Source of the DNA: an uncultured Lachnospiraceae bacterium | Lineage (GTDB): Bacteria > Bacillota > Clostridia > Lachnospirales > Lachnospiraceae | Length of the DNA: 64,000 nt | NCBI GenBank assembly: GCA_946405625.1 | Contig: CAMJHQ010000012.1 | Span: forward strand, 26,141 to 90,140 | Direction of reading: 5' to 3' | In this document: piece by piece, positions 45,319-53,408 of the stretch | Numbering within the stretch: the stretch's first letter is position 1 | How the letters are laid out: each line of letters begins with the position of its first letter | Notes under the pieces: generated by a model | Databases searched by the model: none | What the model was told of the DNA's origin: nothing | The model's input: the letters and a program-made list of their open reading frames with translations, nothing else | Position numbers and translations under genes: made by a program

Positions 45319-47235
45319 TTGGCTATAACTAAAATATTACATCAGAAAGCAAGTCCTGATCGAGAACTGGGGCTTCATACAAAACAGCTTATAGATTATA
45401 TTTTAAATCCTGATAAAACTGAACAGTGTATCCTGACGGGCAGCGTCAACTGCCTGGCGGATACGGCATATGATCAGATGGTTGAAACTAAAAAGATGTT
45501 CGGCAAGCCTGGTGGCAGACAGAGCTACCATATAATAATATCTCTTGTTCCTGGAGAGGGAATGCCGGAGCAATTATATGAAATGACAGAGAAATTCGTG
45601 GCAGAGTTTCTGCATGGAGAATATGAGGTTGTGTTTGCTGTACATACGGATCACGAGCACCTACATTCGCACATTGTATTTAATAGTGTAAACATGGTTA
45701 CTGGCAGAAAGTTCCAGTATAAAAATGGTGATTGGAAACATAAGATGCAACCGATAACAAATAAGCTGAGTGAGGAGTATGGTTTGGAAATAATGCCGGC
45801 TGAATATAGTAAGGATCCTAAGAATATGTCCAGAGTTGAGTGGGAAAGACAGAATAGCATATCTCTGATGGTTGAAGCTGATGCAAGGTATTGCAGAATG
45901 ATAGCAAATGATAGAGAACACTATATCTATCTGTTGGAAGCGCTTGGATATGAAGTTAAAGATGGAGAACATATATCAGTTAAGGCGGATGGCATGAAGA
46001 AGTATAAAAGGCTGGGGACGATAACGCCAGAACTGGATTACAAGGAGAACCACACAAATAATAGTGATAGAGATCATTCATATAGTGTGGAAATGCCGGA
46101 ATATAATACAGTTGATCCGAGACCTATAAAGAGAGCGAATATGTCATATATTCAGAAGAAGTATTATCGTAGATTATATAAATTGAGACTGATAGAAAAA
46201 AGGCGATTTACCTATAAATCATCGAAATTTTATGAAGATATGAAATTATTTAATAAGCTTCAGGACGAATATCTGCTCCTTGTTGACGAAAAAATAGAAA
46301 CAATTGATGATCTATGGAATTTGAGTATACGACTTAATAGAGAAATAGAAAATGTCAGTTTGGAGCAAAAAGAATTATATAGGGAACGGAATAGATTCAA
46401 AAAACTGGAAAGAAAGGGAATGGATACAGATAGCTGCAGATTCTTAGTTGCTGAAGATGAAATATATAAGGGAGTATTGGAATCTTGTAAGATTCAGAAA
46501 AAGGAATTAAAAAAGAAAATGAAACTTACTGTAGATCTTATAGATGAATTCTTTGATTATGATAAATATAAAGCTTTAGATAACATACCGCTATCATATA
46601 ATGAGAATGAGCTAAATGAAGCTTTTGATTATGATATTCCTCAAATAGTAGAGAAGCAGGTTGAATCAAAACAAGAGGTGGCGACTGTTTCGGAAGATGA
46701 TAGTTCAGTAGTAACACTGGAAAGCGATATAGATGAGAAATCAATAAGTGAGAGTGCTCAAGAGGAGATGGAAGAGACAGAAGTGGTAAAAGATTCCAAT
46801 GAATATGTCGATGAAGCTGTGAGTGAAGAAATAGATTATTCAGAGGCTGTTAACACCTCGGAACAGCAGAAATCACATTATGAATATGATATAGATGCAG
46901 AGATGATAGCCATAGATGCATTAATTTATATTCAAACATATGATTTTAATTTACAAAGCTATTTTGGGTTAACACTGGATGAAAGGGCATCGTTATGGGA
47001 TATTACTTCGGAGAATAAAGAACTTGGGTTTGAAGCATACAGAATCTTTGTCACATCTGCTGGAGTTGATTGGTCCGTACCCAAGATATATGAAGAATAT
47101 CAGAAGCATTATAATAAATGTCTGGAGCTACGAGAGGAACCTTGGATGAAGGAGTATTATCTAAAACGATTGAAAAATGATCAGAATAATCAGGATAAAA
47201 AACTAGTAAGAGAAAAGTATCCGCATATACGTTGA
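45319..47235 (+). CDS. MOBP-type relaxase (MobA/VirD2 family)
   Basis: I choose TTG at 45319 (MAITKILHQKAS), 10 bases after AAAGGAGG, since the family begins MAITKI; an ATG at 45310 is too close to the site. 638 residues. The histidine triad HTDHEHLHSHIVFNSVN (H109-H118), the Tyr-containing LIDYILNPDKTE near the N-terminus, and QSYHIIISLVPGE identify the nicking domain (1-about 200). A helical central part and a Glu-rich C-terminal tail follow. It nicks oriT and pilots the strand into the recipient. Confidence 0.92.
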   Translation: MAITKILHQKASPDRELGLHTKQLIDYILNPDKTEQCILTGSVNCLADTAYDQMVETKKMFGKPGGRQSYHIIISLVPGEGMPEQLYEMTEKFVAEFLHGEYEVVFAVHTDHEHLHSHIVFNSVNMVTGRKFQYKNGDWKHKMQPITNKLSEEYGLEIMPAEYSKDPKNMSRVEWERQNSISLMVEADARYCRMIANDREHYIYLLEALGYEVKDGEHISVKADGMKKYKRLGTITPELDYKENHTNNSDRDHSYSVEMPEYNTVDPRPIKRANMSYIQKKYYRRLYKLRLIEKRRFTYKSSKFYEDMKLFNKLQDEYLLLVDEKIETIDDLWNLSIRLNREIENVSLEQKELYRERNRFKKLERKGMDTDSCRFLVAEDEIYKGVLESCKIQKKELKKKMKLTVDLIDEFFDYDKYKALDNIPLSYNENELNEAFDYDIPQIVEKQVESKQEVATVSEDDSSVVTLESDIDEKSISESAQEEMEETEVVKDSNEYVDEAVSEEIDYSEAVNTSEQQKSHYEYDIDAEMIAIDALIYIQTYDFNLQSYFGLTLDERASLWDITSENKELGFEAYRIFVTSAGVDWSVPKIYEEYQKHYNKCLELREEPWMKEYYLKRLKNDQNNQDKKLVREKYPHIR

Positions 47236-47347
47236 AATAACGAAAACACCGCATTTAACAGTATAAATACTATTATTTTTTTGATATAATTACTATTTGT
47301 GAAAGTCTATTCAAAATCAGATAAAATAAAAAAACGGAGAAGAAAAA

Positions 47348-48916
47348 GTGGCAGATACAAAGAAAGAACAGGAAAGAGATGAGCTTCATAGAGCTATATG
47401 GGCTATAGCAGATGACCTTAGAGGAAGTGTTGATGGATGGGACTTCAAGTCATATATTCTAGGCTTTATGTTCTACAGATACATCTCTGAAAATCTTACT
47501 AATAAAATAAATAAGGATGAGTGGGATGCCGGAGATACCGGTTTCGATTATTCTAAGCTTTCTGATGAAGACGCTGAAGTGGCACGTGATGACATGGTTC
47601 AGACAAAGGGATTTTTTATTCTTCCATCTGAGCTTTTCTGCAATGTCAGAGCAAGGGCAAAATCAGATGAGAATCTGAATATGACTCTTGAGGCAGTATT
47701 TAATCATATAGAAGAGTCTGCTAAGGGTAGTGAGAGCGAGGATGATTTCGCAGGACTCTTTGATGATATAGATGTTAATAGCAATAAGCTTGGCGCTACA
47801 GTTGCCAAGAGAAACGATAAGCTGGTTAAACTTCTTGACGGAATTGGTGAAATGAAGCTCGGAGATTTCCAGGAGAATACTATAGACGCGTTTGGTGATG
47901 CCTATGAATATCTCATGGGTATGTATGCTTCTAATGCAGGGAAATCCGGTGGAGAATATTATACTCCTCAGGAAGTTTCGGAACTGCTTACTAAGCTTGC
48001 TGTCGCAGGAAAAACAGAAATTAATAAGGTTTATGATCCGGCATGTGGAAGTGGATCACTTCTGCTTAAGGCTGCAAAGATTCTTGGCAAGGATAATGTA
48101 AGACAGGGATTCTTTGGACAGGAAATTAATCTGACTACTTACAACCTTTGTCGTATTAATATGTTCCTTCATGATATACCATTTGACAAGTTTGATATAG
48201 CGAATGAGGATACGCTTGTATCTCCACAGCATTGGGATGATGAACCTTTTGAGGCCATAGTTTCAAATCCGCCTTATAGTATTAAGTGGGAGGGTGATGA
48301 TAATCCAATACTCATAAATGATCCAAGATTCTCACCTGCCGGAGTGCTTGCTCCAAAGTCAAAAGCAGATATGGCATTTATAATGCATTCTCTGTCATGG
48401 CTTTCTACAAATGGAACGGCTGCAATAGTTTGTTTTCCGGGAATAATGTATCGTGGTGGAGCAGAGAAGAAGATTAGACAGTATCTTATTGATAACAACT
48501 TCGTAGATACAATCATTCAGCTACCATCAAACCTGTTCTTTGGAACATCAATTGCAACCTGTATTATGGTTATGAAGAAGTCCAAGAGTGAAAACAAGAC
48601 ACTCTTTATTGATGCGACAAATGAATGTGTAAAGGTTACAAATAACAATAAGCTTACTGATGACAATATTCAGAAGATAGTTGATACATTTGTAGCAAAG
48701 GAAGAAAAGGTAGAATATTTCTCCAGGCTTGTACCGAATAGCGAGATAGCAGATCAGGATTATAACCTATCTGTCAGCACCTATGTTGAACCGGAAGATA
48801 CAAGAGAAAAGATAGACATAAAGGTTCTTAATGCGGAGATTAAAGAAATCGTGGCAAGAGAGCAGGTGCTCAGAGATGAGATTGATAAGATAATTGCTGA
48901 GATAGAAGGGGAATAG
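47348..48916 (+). CDS. hsdM: Type I restriction-modification DNA methyltransferase subunit HsdM
   Basis: 522 residues from a GTG start (CGGAGAAG upstream). N-terminal helical domain ([27 protein letters not shown]), SAM motif [11 protein letters not shown] (230-240), catalytic SNPPYSIKW (NPPY 307-310), and a C-terminal coiled coil that contacts HsdS. It makes N6-methyladenine on the target. First gene of the restriction operon. Confidence 0.97.
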   Translation: MADTKKEQERDELHRAIWAIADDLRGSVDGWDFKSYILGFMFYRYISENLTNKINKDEWDAGDTGFDYSKLSDEDAEVARDDMVQTKGFFILPSELFCNVRARAKSDENLNMTLEAVFNHIEESAKGSESEDDFAGLFDDIDVNSNKLGATVAKRNDKLVKLLDGIGEMKLGDFQENTIDAFGDAYEYLMGMYASNAGKSGGEYYTPQEVSELLTKLAVAGKTEINKVYDPACGSGSLLLKAAKILGKDNVRQGFFGQEINLTTYNLCRINMFLHDIPFDKFDIANEDTLVSPQHWDDEPFEAIVSNPPYSIKWEGDDNPILINDPRFSPAGVLAPKSKADMAFIMHSLSWLSTNGTAAIVCFPGIMYRGGAEKKIRQYLIDNNFVDTIIQLPSNLFFGTSIATCIMVMKKSKSENKTLFIDATNECVKVTNNNKLTDDNIQKIVDTFVAKEEKVEYFSRLVPNSEIADQDYNLSVSTYVEPEDTREKIDIKVLNAEIKEIVAREQVLRDEIDKIIAEIEGE

Positions 48917-48917
48917 T

Positions 48918-49256
48918 ATGTCCATGCTTAATGTAAATGAAAAAGACTGGAAACTCTTTAGAAAGAAGCTTCCGGAATGGCAGGAAGCATATATGGAAAA
49001 GCTCTGCATGGAATATGCAGGAATCCTTTCTTCAAGTAAAAATGCTTCAGATAAGTTCTGGGAGATGGAGAAGAGAGTAAATAAAGACAAAAAAGATGTC
49101 GGAGTATCAGCTCGCATGAGTCGTTCTATGATGTATGAGAATATAACATCATTATTACTTGAAGGAGCAATTACAGTTGATGATCTTGAAGGATTCAGCG
49201 AAGAAGCGGTAGAAATAGTTAAAAGATGGGCGCGTATCGGAGAAGATAATGAGTAA
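48918..49256 (+). CDS. Small unknown protein within the type I RM operon
   Basis: 112 residues, mostly helical and charged (NEKDWKLFRKKLPEWQEAYMEKLCMEYAGILSS). It starts 1 base after hsdM and overlaps hsdS by 8 bases, so it is co-translated. I recognise that small proteins of this sort occur in such operons but cannot name a function. Confidence 0.75.
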   Translation: MSMLNVNEKDWKLFRKKLPEWQEAYMEKLCMEYAGILSSSKNASDKFWEMEKRVNKDKKDVGVSARMSRSMMYENITSLLLEGAITVDDLEGFSEEAVEIVKRWARIGEDNE

Positions 49257-51096
49257 ACTTGATGAACTGATAAAAGAATACTGTCCGGATGGAGTGGAAT
49301 ATAAAAAACTCGGTGACATAGCTTCTATTTCTAGAGGTGGAAACTTTCAGAAAAAAAACTATGTCGAATCAGGCGTTCCGTGTATACATTATGGTCAGAT
49401 TTATACGATCTATAATCTGTTTGTGAGTGAAGTAAATTACTTTATTCCTGAAAATGTTGCTCAGAAACAGAAGTATGCGGAACCAAATGATATTGTTATG
49501 GCTGTAACCAGCGAAAATGTTGAGGATGTATGCAAATGTGTCGCATGGCTTGGAAATGAGCGGATTGCAGTAAGTGGACATTCTGCTATTATTCATCACA
49601 ATCAGGATCCGAAGTATTTGACATATTATTTTCATAGTGAAATGTTTATGAGTCAGAAAAGAAAACTGGCTCATGGAACAAAAGTTATAGAGGTAAAGCC
49701 AGATAGCCTGAACGAAGTGTTGCTCCCTGTACCTCCTCTGGAGGTGCAACGTGAAATAGTCCGCGTGCTGGACAAGTTCACGTTACTTACAGCCGAGCTT
49801 ACAGCCGAGCTTACAGCTCGGAAGAAGCAGTATGAATATTATAGAGATGAATTATTATGTTTTAAAGATGAAGTAGAAGAAAAGACTCTTGAGGAAGTAG
49901 CTGAAGTATATGATTCGCTTCATCAAACACCTGAATATATAACAGATGGATATCCTATGATTAGAGTTCAAGATGTGGTAAAGGGATATATAGATGTTGA
50001 TAATACATTAAAGGTTTCAGAGGAAAACTATAATAAATTTACAATGAAATACACGCCTGTACAGGATGATATAGTGATTTCAAGAGTTGGGTCATTTGGA
50101 AGATTTGGATTGATTCCAGATTCAAAATGTTGTATTGGACAGAATGTTTCTGTAATTCATCCATTAATAAATCCAAAGTATTTGTATTATTATATTAATA
50201 CAGAACATATAAAAAAATGGATAAGTGAAAGAGCAAAAGGCGCCGGACATAAATCGTTTGGTCTAGCGGATATAAAAAGAATACCAATCATGGTTCCTAA
50301 AAGAGAAGTGCAAGATAGGATAGCTAATACATTAGATAATTTTGAATCGATATGTTCTGACTTGAATATCGGCCTTCCAGCTGAAATAGATGCACGACAT
50401 AAACAGTATGAATACTATAGAGATGCTCTGTTGACATTCGTTGAGAAGGGCGAGACAATTCTTACAGAACAGAACAGAACAGAACAGAACAGAACAGAAC
50501 AGAACAGAACAGAATTAATTAAGCTCTTACAATATGTATTTGGATATGTTTTTGTTACATTGGAAGACATATCAACAAACTGTGATTCTCAAAGAAAGCC
50601 GGTTACAAAAGGGAAAAGAAATAGTGGTATGTATCCTTATTATGGTGCATCTGGAATAGTTGATTATGTAGATGATTATATTTTTGAAGGGAATTATCTT
50701 CTTATATCAGAGGATGGGGCAAACTTAGTAGCAAGGGTAACACCAATAGCATTTTCGATTAAAGGTAAAAACTGGGTGAATAATCATGCTCATGTTTTGA
50801 AATTTGATGATTGGCATGTACAAAAATATGTTGAGTTTTACTTAAATGGACGGGATTTATCAAAATATATTAGTGGAGCAGCACAGCCAAAGCTAAATAA
50901 ACAAAACATGAATAGCATACCTATTCCATTACCGGAAATTAATAAACTAAGGTCGACAGTAGATACTTTACTTAGATTTGATCAAATTTGTAATAGTATT
51001 TCTGATGGTCTTCCTGCAGAAATAGAAGCTCGCCAGAAACAATATGAATATTACAGAGACAAATTACTATCATTTAAAGAGAAAGAGGTATTATAG
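49249..51096 (+). CDS. hsdS: Type I RM specificity subunit HsdS with three target recognition domains and a phase-variable tract
   Basis: 615 residues, well above the usual 380-450. Three units can be seen, each with a recognition domain followed by a conserved helix ending in R.KQYEYYRD.LL.F: RKKQYEYYRDELLCF (191-205), RHKQYEYYRDALLTF (383-397) and RQKQYEYYRDKLLSF (595-609). The first spacer helix carries TAEL-TAEL-TAR (181-191), the same short repeat that sets target spacing in the EcoR124 family. Residues 406-422 are encoded by a pentanucleotide repeat lying between unit 2 and unit 3. An out-of-frame tract would end the protein after unit 2, giving a normal two-domain subunit. Its end overlaps the next gene by one base. 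Confidence 0.93.
   Translation: MSKLDELIKEYCPDGVEYKKLGDIASISRGGNFQKKNYVESGVPCIHYGQIYTIYNLFVSEVNYFIPENVAQKQKYAEPNDIVMAVTSENVEDVCKCVAWLGNERIAVSGHSAIIHHNQDPKYLTYYFHSEMFMSQKRKLAHGTKVIEVKPDSLNEVLLPVPPLEVQREIVRVLDKFTLLTAELTAELTARKKQYEYYRDELLCFKDEVEEKTLEEVAEVYDSLHQTPEYITDGYPMIRVQDVVKGYIDVDNTLKVSEENYNKFTMKYTPVQDDIVISRVGSFGRFGLIPDSKCCIGQNVSVIHPLINPKYLYYYINTEHIKKWISERAKGAGHKSFGLADIKRIPIMVPKREVQDRIANTLDNFESICSDLNIGLPAEIDARHKQYEYYRDALLTFVEKGETILTEQNRTEQNRTEQNRTELIKLLQYVFGYVFVTLEDISTNCDSQRKPVTKGKRNSGMYPYYGASGIVDYVDDYIFEGNYLLISEDGANLVARVTPIAFSIKGKNWVNNHAHVLKFDDWHVQKYVEFYLNGRDLSKYISGAAQPKLNKQNMNSIPIPLPEINKLRSTVDTLLRFDQICNSISDGLPAEIEARQKQYEYYRDKLLSFKEKEVL
49789..49821 (+). repeat. 12-bp tandem repeat encoding TAEL units in hsdS
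   Basis: ACAGCCGAGCTT occurs twice (49789-49800, 49801-49812) and is followed by a partial third copy. It encodes T-A-E-L repeats in the spacer helix after TRD1. In EcoR124I versus EcoR124II one extra TAEL changes the target spacer by one base. Confidence 0.9.
50464..50514 (+). repeat. Pentanucleotide (AGAAC)9 simple repeat inside hsdS
   Basis: Nine full AGAAC copies (50466-50510) are preceded by AC and followed by AGAA. In frame they encode T-E-Q-N-R repeats. Loss of one unit reads into TAA at 50520 and gain of one unit into TAA at 50516, so any change that is not a multiple of three units stops translation at once. Confidence 0.95.
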
Positions 51097-51962
51097 TGGC
51101 TAAAGCTAAGAAATATGTTATCAGATGTTTTGGACGTTCAGTAGAAATGTCAAAAGCAAATAGTTCTACACTAATATATAGGATTCCTTATCAGAATCTG
51201 AATAGTAAAGAAGAATTATTTAAAATTGATAATCTGTTTATTGTATACATTCTTTTTGGGAAAAATGAATCTGGTAAGGATGTAATATATGTTGGTAAAT
51301 CAAAGAATGGCTTGAAAAACAGACCTACTTCTCATGAAGATAAATATGATAAGTGGACTTACTGTTATGTTCTTACACAGTTTAAGGAAAGAACATTCTT
51401 TAATGATGGAACCATTCAATATCTTGAAGATACATTAAACAAGAGAATTACAGATCTTGGCTTTTATGAGAATACTACTAAACAGACAACAACAGGTACA
51501 GCCAATACGAGTGATGAAGAGGATTGCAATGAATATCTGGAAGAAGCTTATCAGATGCTGGATGCATTAGGACTGGATCTTATAACTTATCGTGACGATG
51601 AGGCTTCAGAAGAGTTGGAGTCTGTGAATGATGATAGCTCTAGCACAGTTCCTGATGGTATATATAAATTGAAGAGAAAGATTAAGAGAGCAGGAATTGT
51701 AATTCAAGCTACCATGCAGGTTACAAGTGGCAAATATATTGTTTTAAAAGGAAGTATGGTATGTGAGAATGAAGGACCGGGACTTTCAGATAATATTATA
51801 GAAGCAAGAAAGTCAGCTACGATTATAGAGGGAAAACTGTATGCAGATGTTGCATTCAATTCTCCGTCCGCTGCAAGTCAGTTTGTTATTGGTGCTGCAA
51901 GTAATGGATGGGACAACTGGAAATGTGATGATGGCAGTTCTATAGATAAGTTTAGGAACTGA
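51096..51962 (+). CDS. GIY-YIG-like nuclease with C-terminal DUF4357 domain
   Basis: 288 residues from a GTG that overlaps the hsdS TAG. The region LFIVYILFGKNESGKDVIYVGKSKNGLKNRPTSHE fits the GIY-YIG fold (YI and YVG). The C-terminus (GIYKLKRKIKRAGIVIQATMQVT...FNSPSAASQFVIGAASNGWDNWK) is DUF4357. Such proteins occur beside type I systems; its substrate is unknown. The catalytic Arg and Glu cannot be confirmed by eye beyond LKNRPTSHE and QYLEDTLN. Confidence 0.75.
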   Translation: MAKAKKYVIRCFGRSVEMSKANSSTLIYRIPYQNLNSKEELFKIDNLFIVYILFGKNESGKDVIYVGKSKNGLKNRPTSHEDKYDKWTYCYVLTQFKERTFFNDGTIQYLEDTLNKRITDLGFYENTTKQTTTGTANTSDEEDCNEYLEEAYQMLDALGLDLITYRDDEASEELESVNDDSSSTVPDGIYKLKRKIKRAGIVIQATMQVTSGKYIVLKGSMVCENEGPGLSDNIIEARKSATIIEGKLYADVAFNSPSAASQFVIGAASNGWDNWKCDDGSSIDKFRN

Positions 51963-52006
51963 ATTGTGCCGGCACTGATGGCACAATTATAATAGATGGA
52001 GGATTA

Positions 52007-53107
52007 ATGGACGAGATAATACTATTTGATGAAGAATATAAAAGTTGGATTAAAGATATAAGCCAAAGATACAGGGACTGCCAGATTAGGGCAACAGTTT
52101 CGGTTAATAGAGAGCTGATTTCGTTCTATTGGTCACTTGGAAGGGATATATTTGAAAAACAAGCAGACTCAAAATGGGGAAGCGGATTTTATAAGAGATT
52201 AAGCCGGGATATGAAGGAACAATTTCCTAACAGTACTGGTTTTTCAGTTAGAAATCTTCGGTATGCTTTTAGTTTTTATTGTTTATATTCTAATAATACA
52301 AATGTGCCACAAGCTGTGGCACAATTAGAAGAAAATGCAGAAGATACAAATGTGCCACAGCTTGTGGCACAAATAACAGAGGAGGATATTTTCTCGGTTC
52401 CCTGGGGACATCATCGCTTAATTATGGATAGATGTAAGGGGAATAGCGATATGGCTGCATTCTTTGTAAAGAAGATAATTCAGAACAACTGGTCAAGAAG
52501 TGTGTTATTAAACTTCTTAGATACAGATTTGTATGAAAGACAGGGGAAAGCTATTTCTAATTTTCAGTATTCCTTACCAAAACCTCAAAGTGATTTGGCT
52601 CAGGAAATGACAAAGGACCCATATAATTTTGATTTTCTTACCATTAGAGAAGACTATAATGAGAAACAGCTAAAAGATGCACTTGTTGATAATGTAATTA
52701 ATTTTTTGCTTGAACTTGGGAAGGGGTTCGCTTTTGTTGGAAAAGAGTATCCTTTACCAATTGAAGGAACAGAAGAATATATAGATTTATTATTTTACCA
52801 CCTATGGCTACATTGTTATGTTGTGGTAGAAGTTAAAATCAAAGCGTTTAACTCGAGAGATATTAGTCAAACTGCTACATACGTTGCTATTGCTGATGAC
52901 CTAATAAGAAAAGAAGGGGATAATAAAACGATAGGTCTTATTATCTGCAAAAGTAAAAATGATGTTTTGGCAAAGTATGCAGTGGGGACCTCTAATGAAC
53001 CTATAGGAATATCAGAATATGAATTATCAAATCTACTTCCTACTCCAGAAGAGATAGAACAGAAATTAATGGATGTAGATACAAGCGAGGAAGATTCTGA
53101 AGAATAA
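52007..53107 (+). CDS. DUF1016 (YhcG-type) PD-(D/E)xK nuclease family protein
   Basis: 366 residues. N-terminal DUF1016 region (QIRATVSVNRELISFYWSLGRDIFEKQ; GFSVRNLRYAFSFY), the hallmark VPWGHHRLIMDRCKG, and a C-terminal nuclease domain (GKGFAFVGKEYPLPIEGTEEYIDLLFYH; VVVEVKIKAFNSRDISQ) with D and ExK. The segment 99-128 is a tandem pair of NVPQxVAQ repeats whose DNA is palindromic. It lies between the GIY-YIG gene and hsdR. YhcG-type proteins often accompany mobile elements and restriction systems. Confidence 0.88.
   Translation: MDEIILFDEEYKSWIKDISQRYRDCQIRATVSVNRELISFYWSLGRDIFEKQADSKWGSGFYKRLSRDMKEQFPNSTGFSVRNLRYAFSFYCLYSNNTNVPQAVAQLEENAEDTNVPQLVAQITEEDIFSVPWGHHRLIMDRCKGNSDMAAFFVKKIIQNNWSRSVLLNFLDTDLYERQGKAISNFQYSLPKPQSDLAQEMTKDPYNFDFLTIREDYNEKQLKDALVDNVINFLLELGKGFAFVGKEYPLPIEGTEEYIDLLFYHLWLHCYVVVEVKIKAFNSRDISQTATYVAIADDLIRKEGDNKTIGLIICKSKNDVLAKYAVGTSNEPIGISEYELSNLLPTPEEIEQKLMDVDTSEEDSEE
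52303..52371. repeat. Paired palindromes inside the DUF1016 gene
   Basis: TGTGCCACA-AGC-TGTGGCACA (52303-52323) and TGTGCCACA-GCT-TGTGGCACA (52351-52371) are near-perfect palindromes within a 48-bp duplication. Related inverted repeats lie upstream (AATTGTGCC / GGCACAATT, 51962-51970 and 51980-51988) and downstream (CCCACAA-C-TTGTGGG, 53232-53246). Confidence 0.7.
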
Positions 53108-53408
53108 TATATCTTATCTTATGATTATCTTTTGAAATTATGTAGTAATTGTCTTTGGAACGACGAAAATCAAGAATTCTAAAAGGTTTATATCTTTTGA
53201 ATGTATCCGCAATTATATACAGAACAAATCGCCCACAACTTGTGGGAAAATTGGCGAGGTGGTTATTTTAACTTTCCAGTAACTATCCCAAACAGGGTTT
53301 TATGAGAATGGTAAAAATGAAAAATGGCTAAAACAGGGCGTTTTCTAAGTTGATGGTAAGTTGATTTAACTTTCCGGTAACTTTCCAAAATGAAAAAAGG
53401 ATAAAAAT
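53108..53408. other. 301-bp gene-free stretch before hsdR with direct repeats and a palindrome
   Basis: Holds the palindrome CCCACAA-C-TTGTGGG (53232-53246), a 22-bp direct repeat TTTAACTTTCCRGTAACTWT-CC at 53267-53288 and 53365-53386 (two mismatches), a tandem AAGTTGATGGTAAGTTGAT near 53347-53365, and a segment near 53319-53346 resembling the guaA terminator loop. No ORF seen. Probably the control region of hsdR. Confidence 0.6.

Noticed and set aside
50464..50514. Sequencing or assembly artefact in hsdS
   Set aside because: The gene is in frame through the tract and the third unit ends with the same conserved helix as the other two, so the repeat is best read as real; unit number still needs raw reads.
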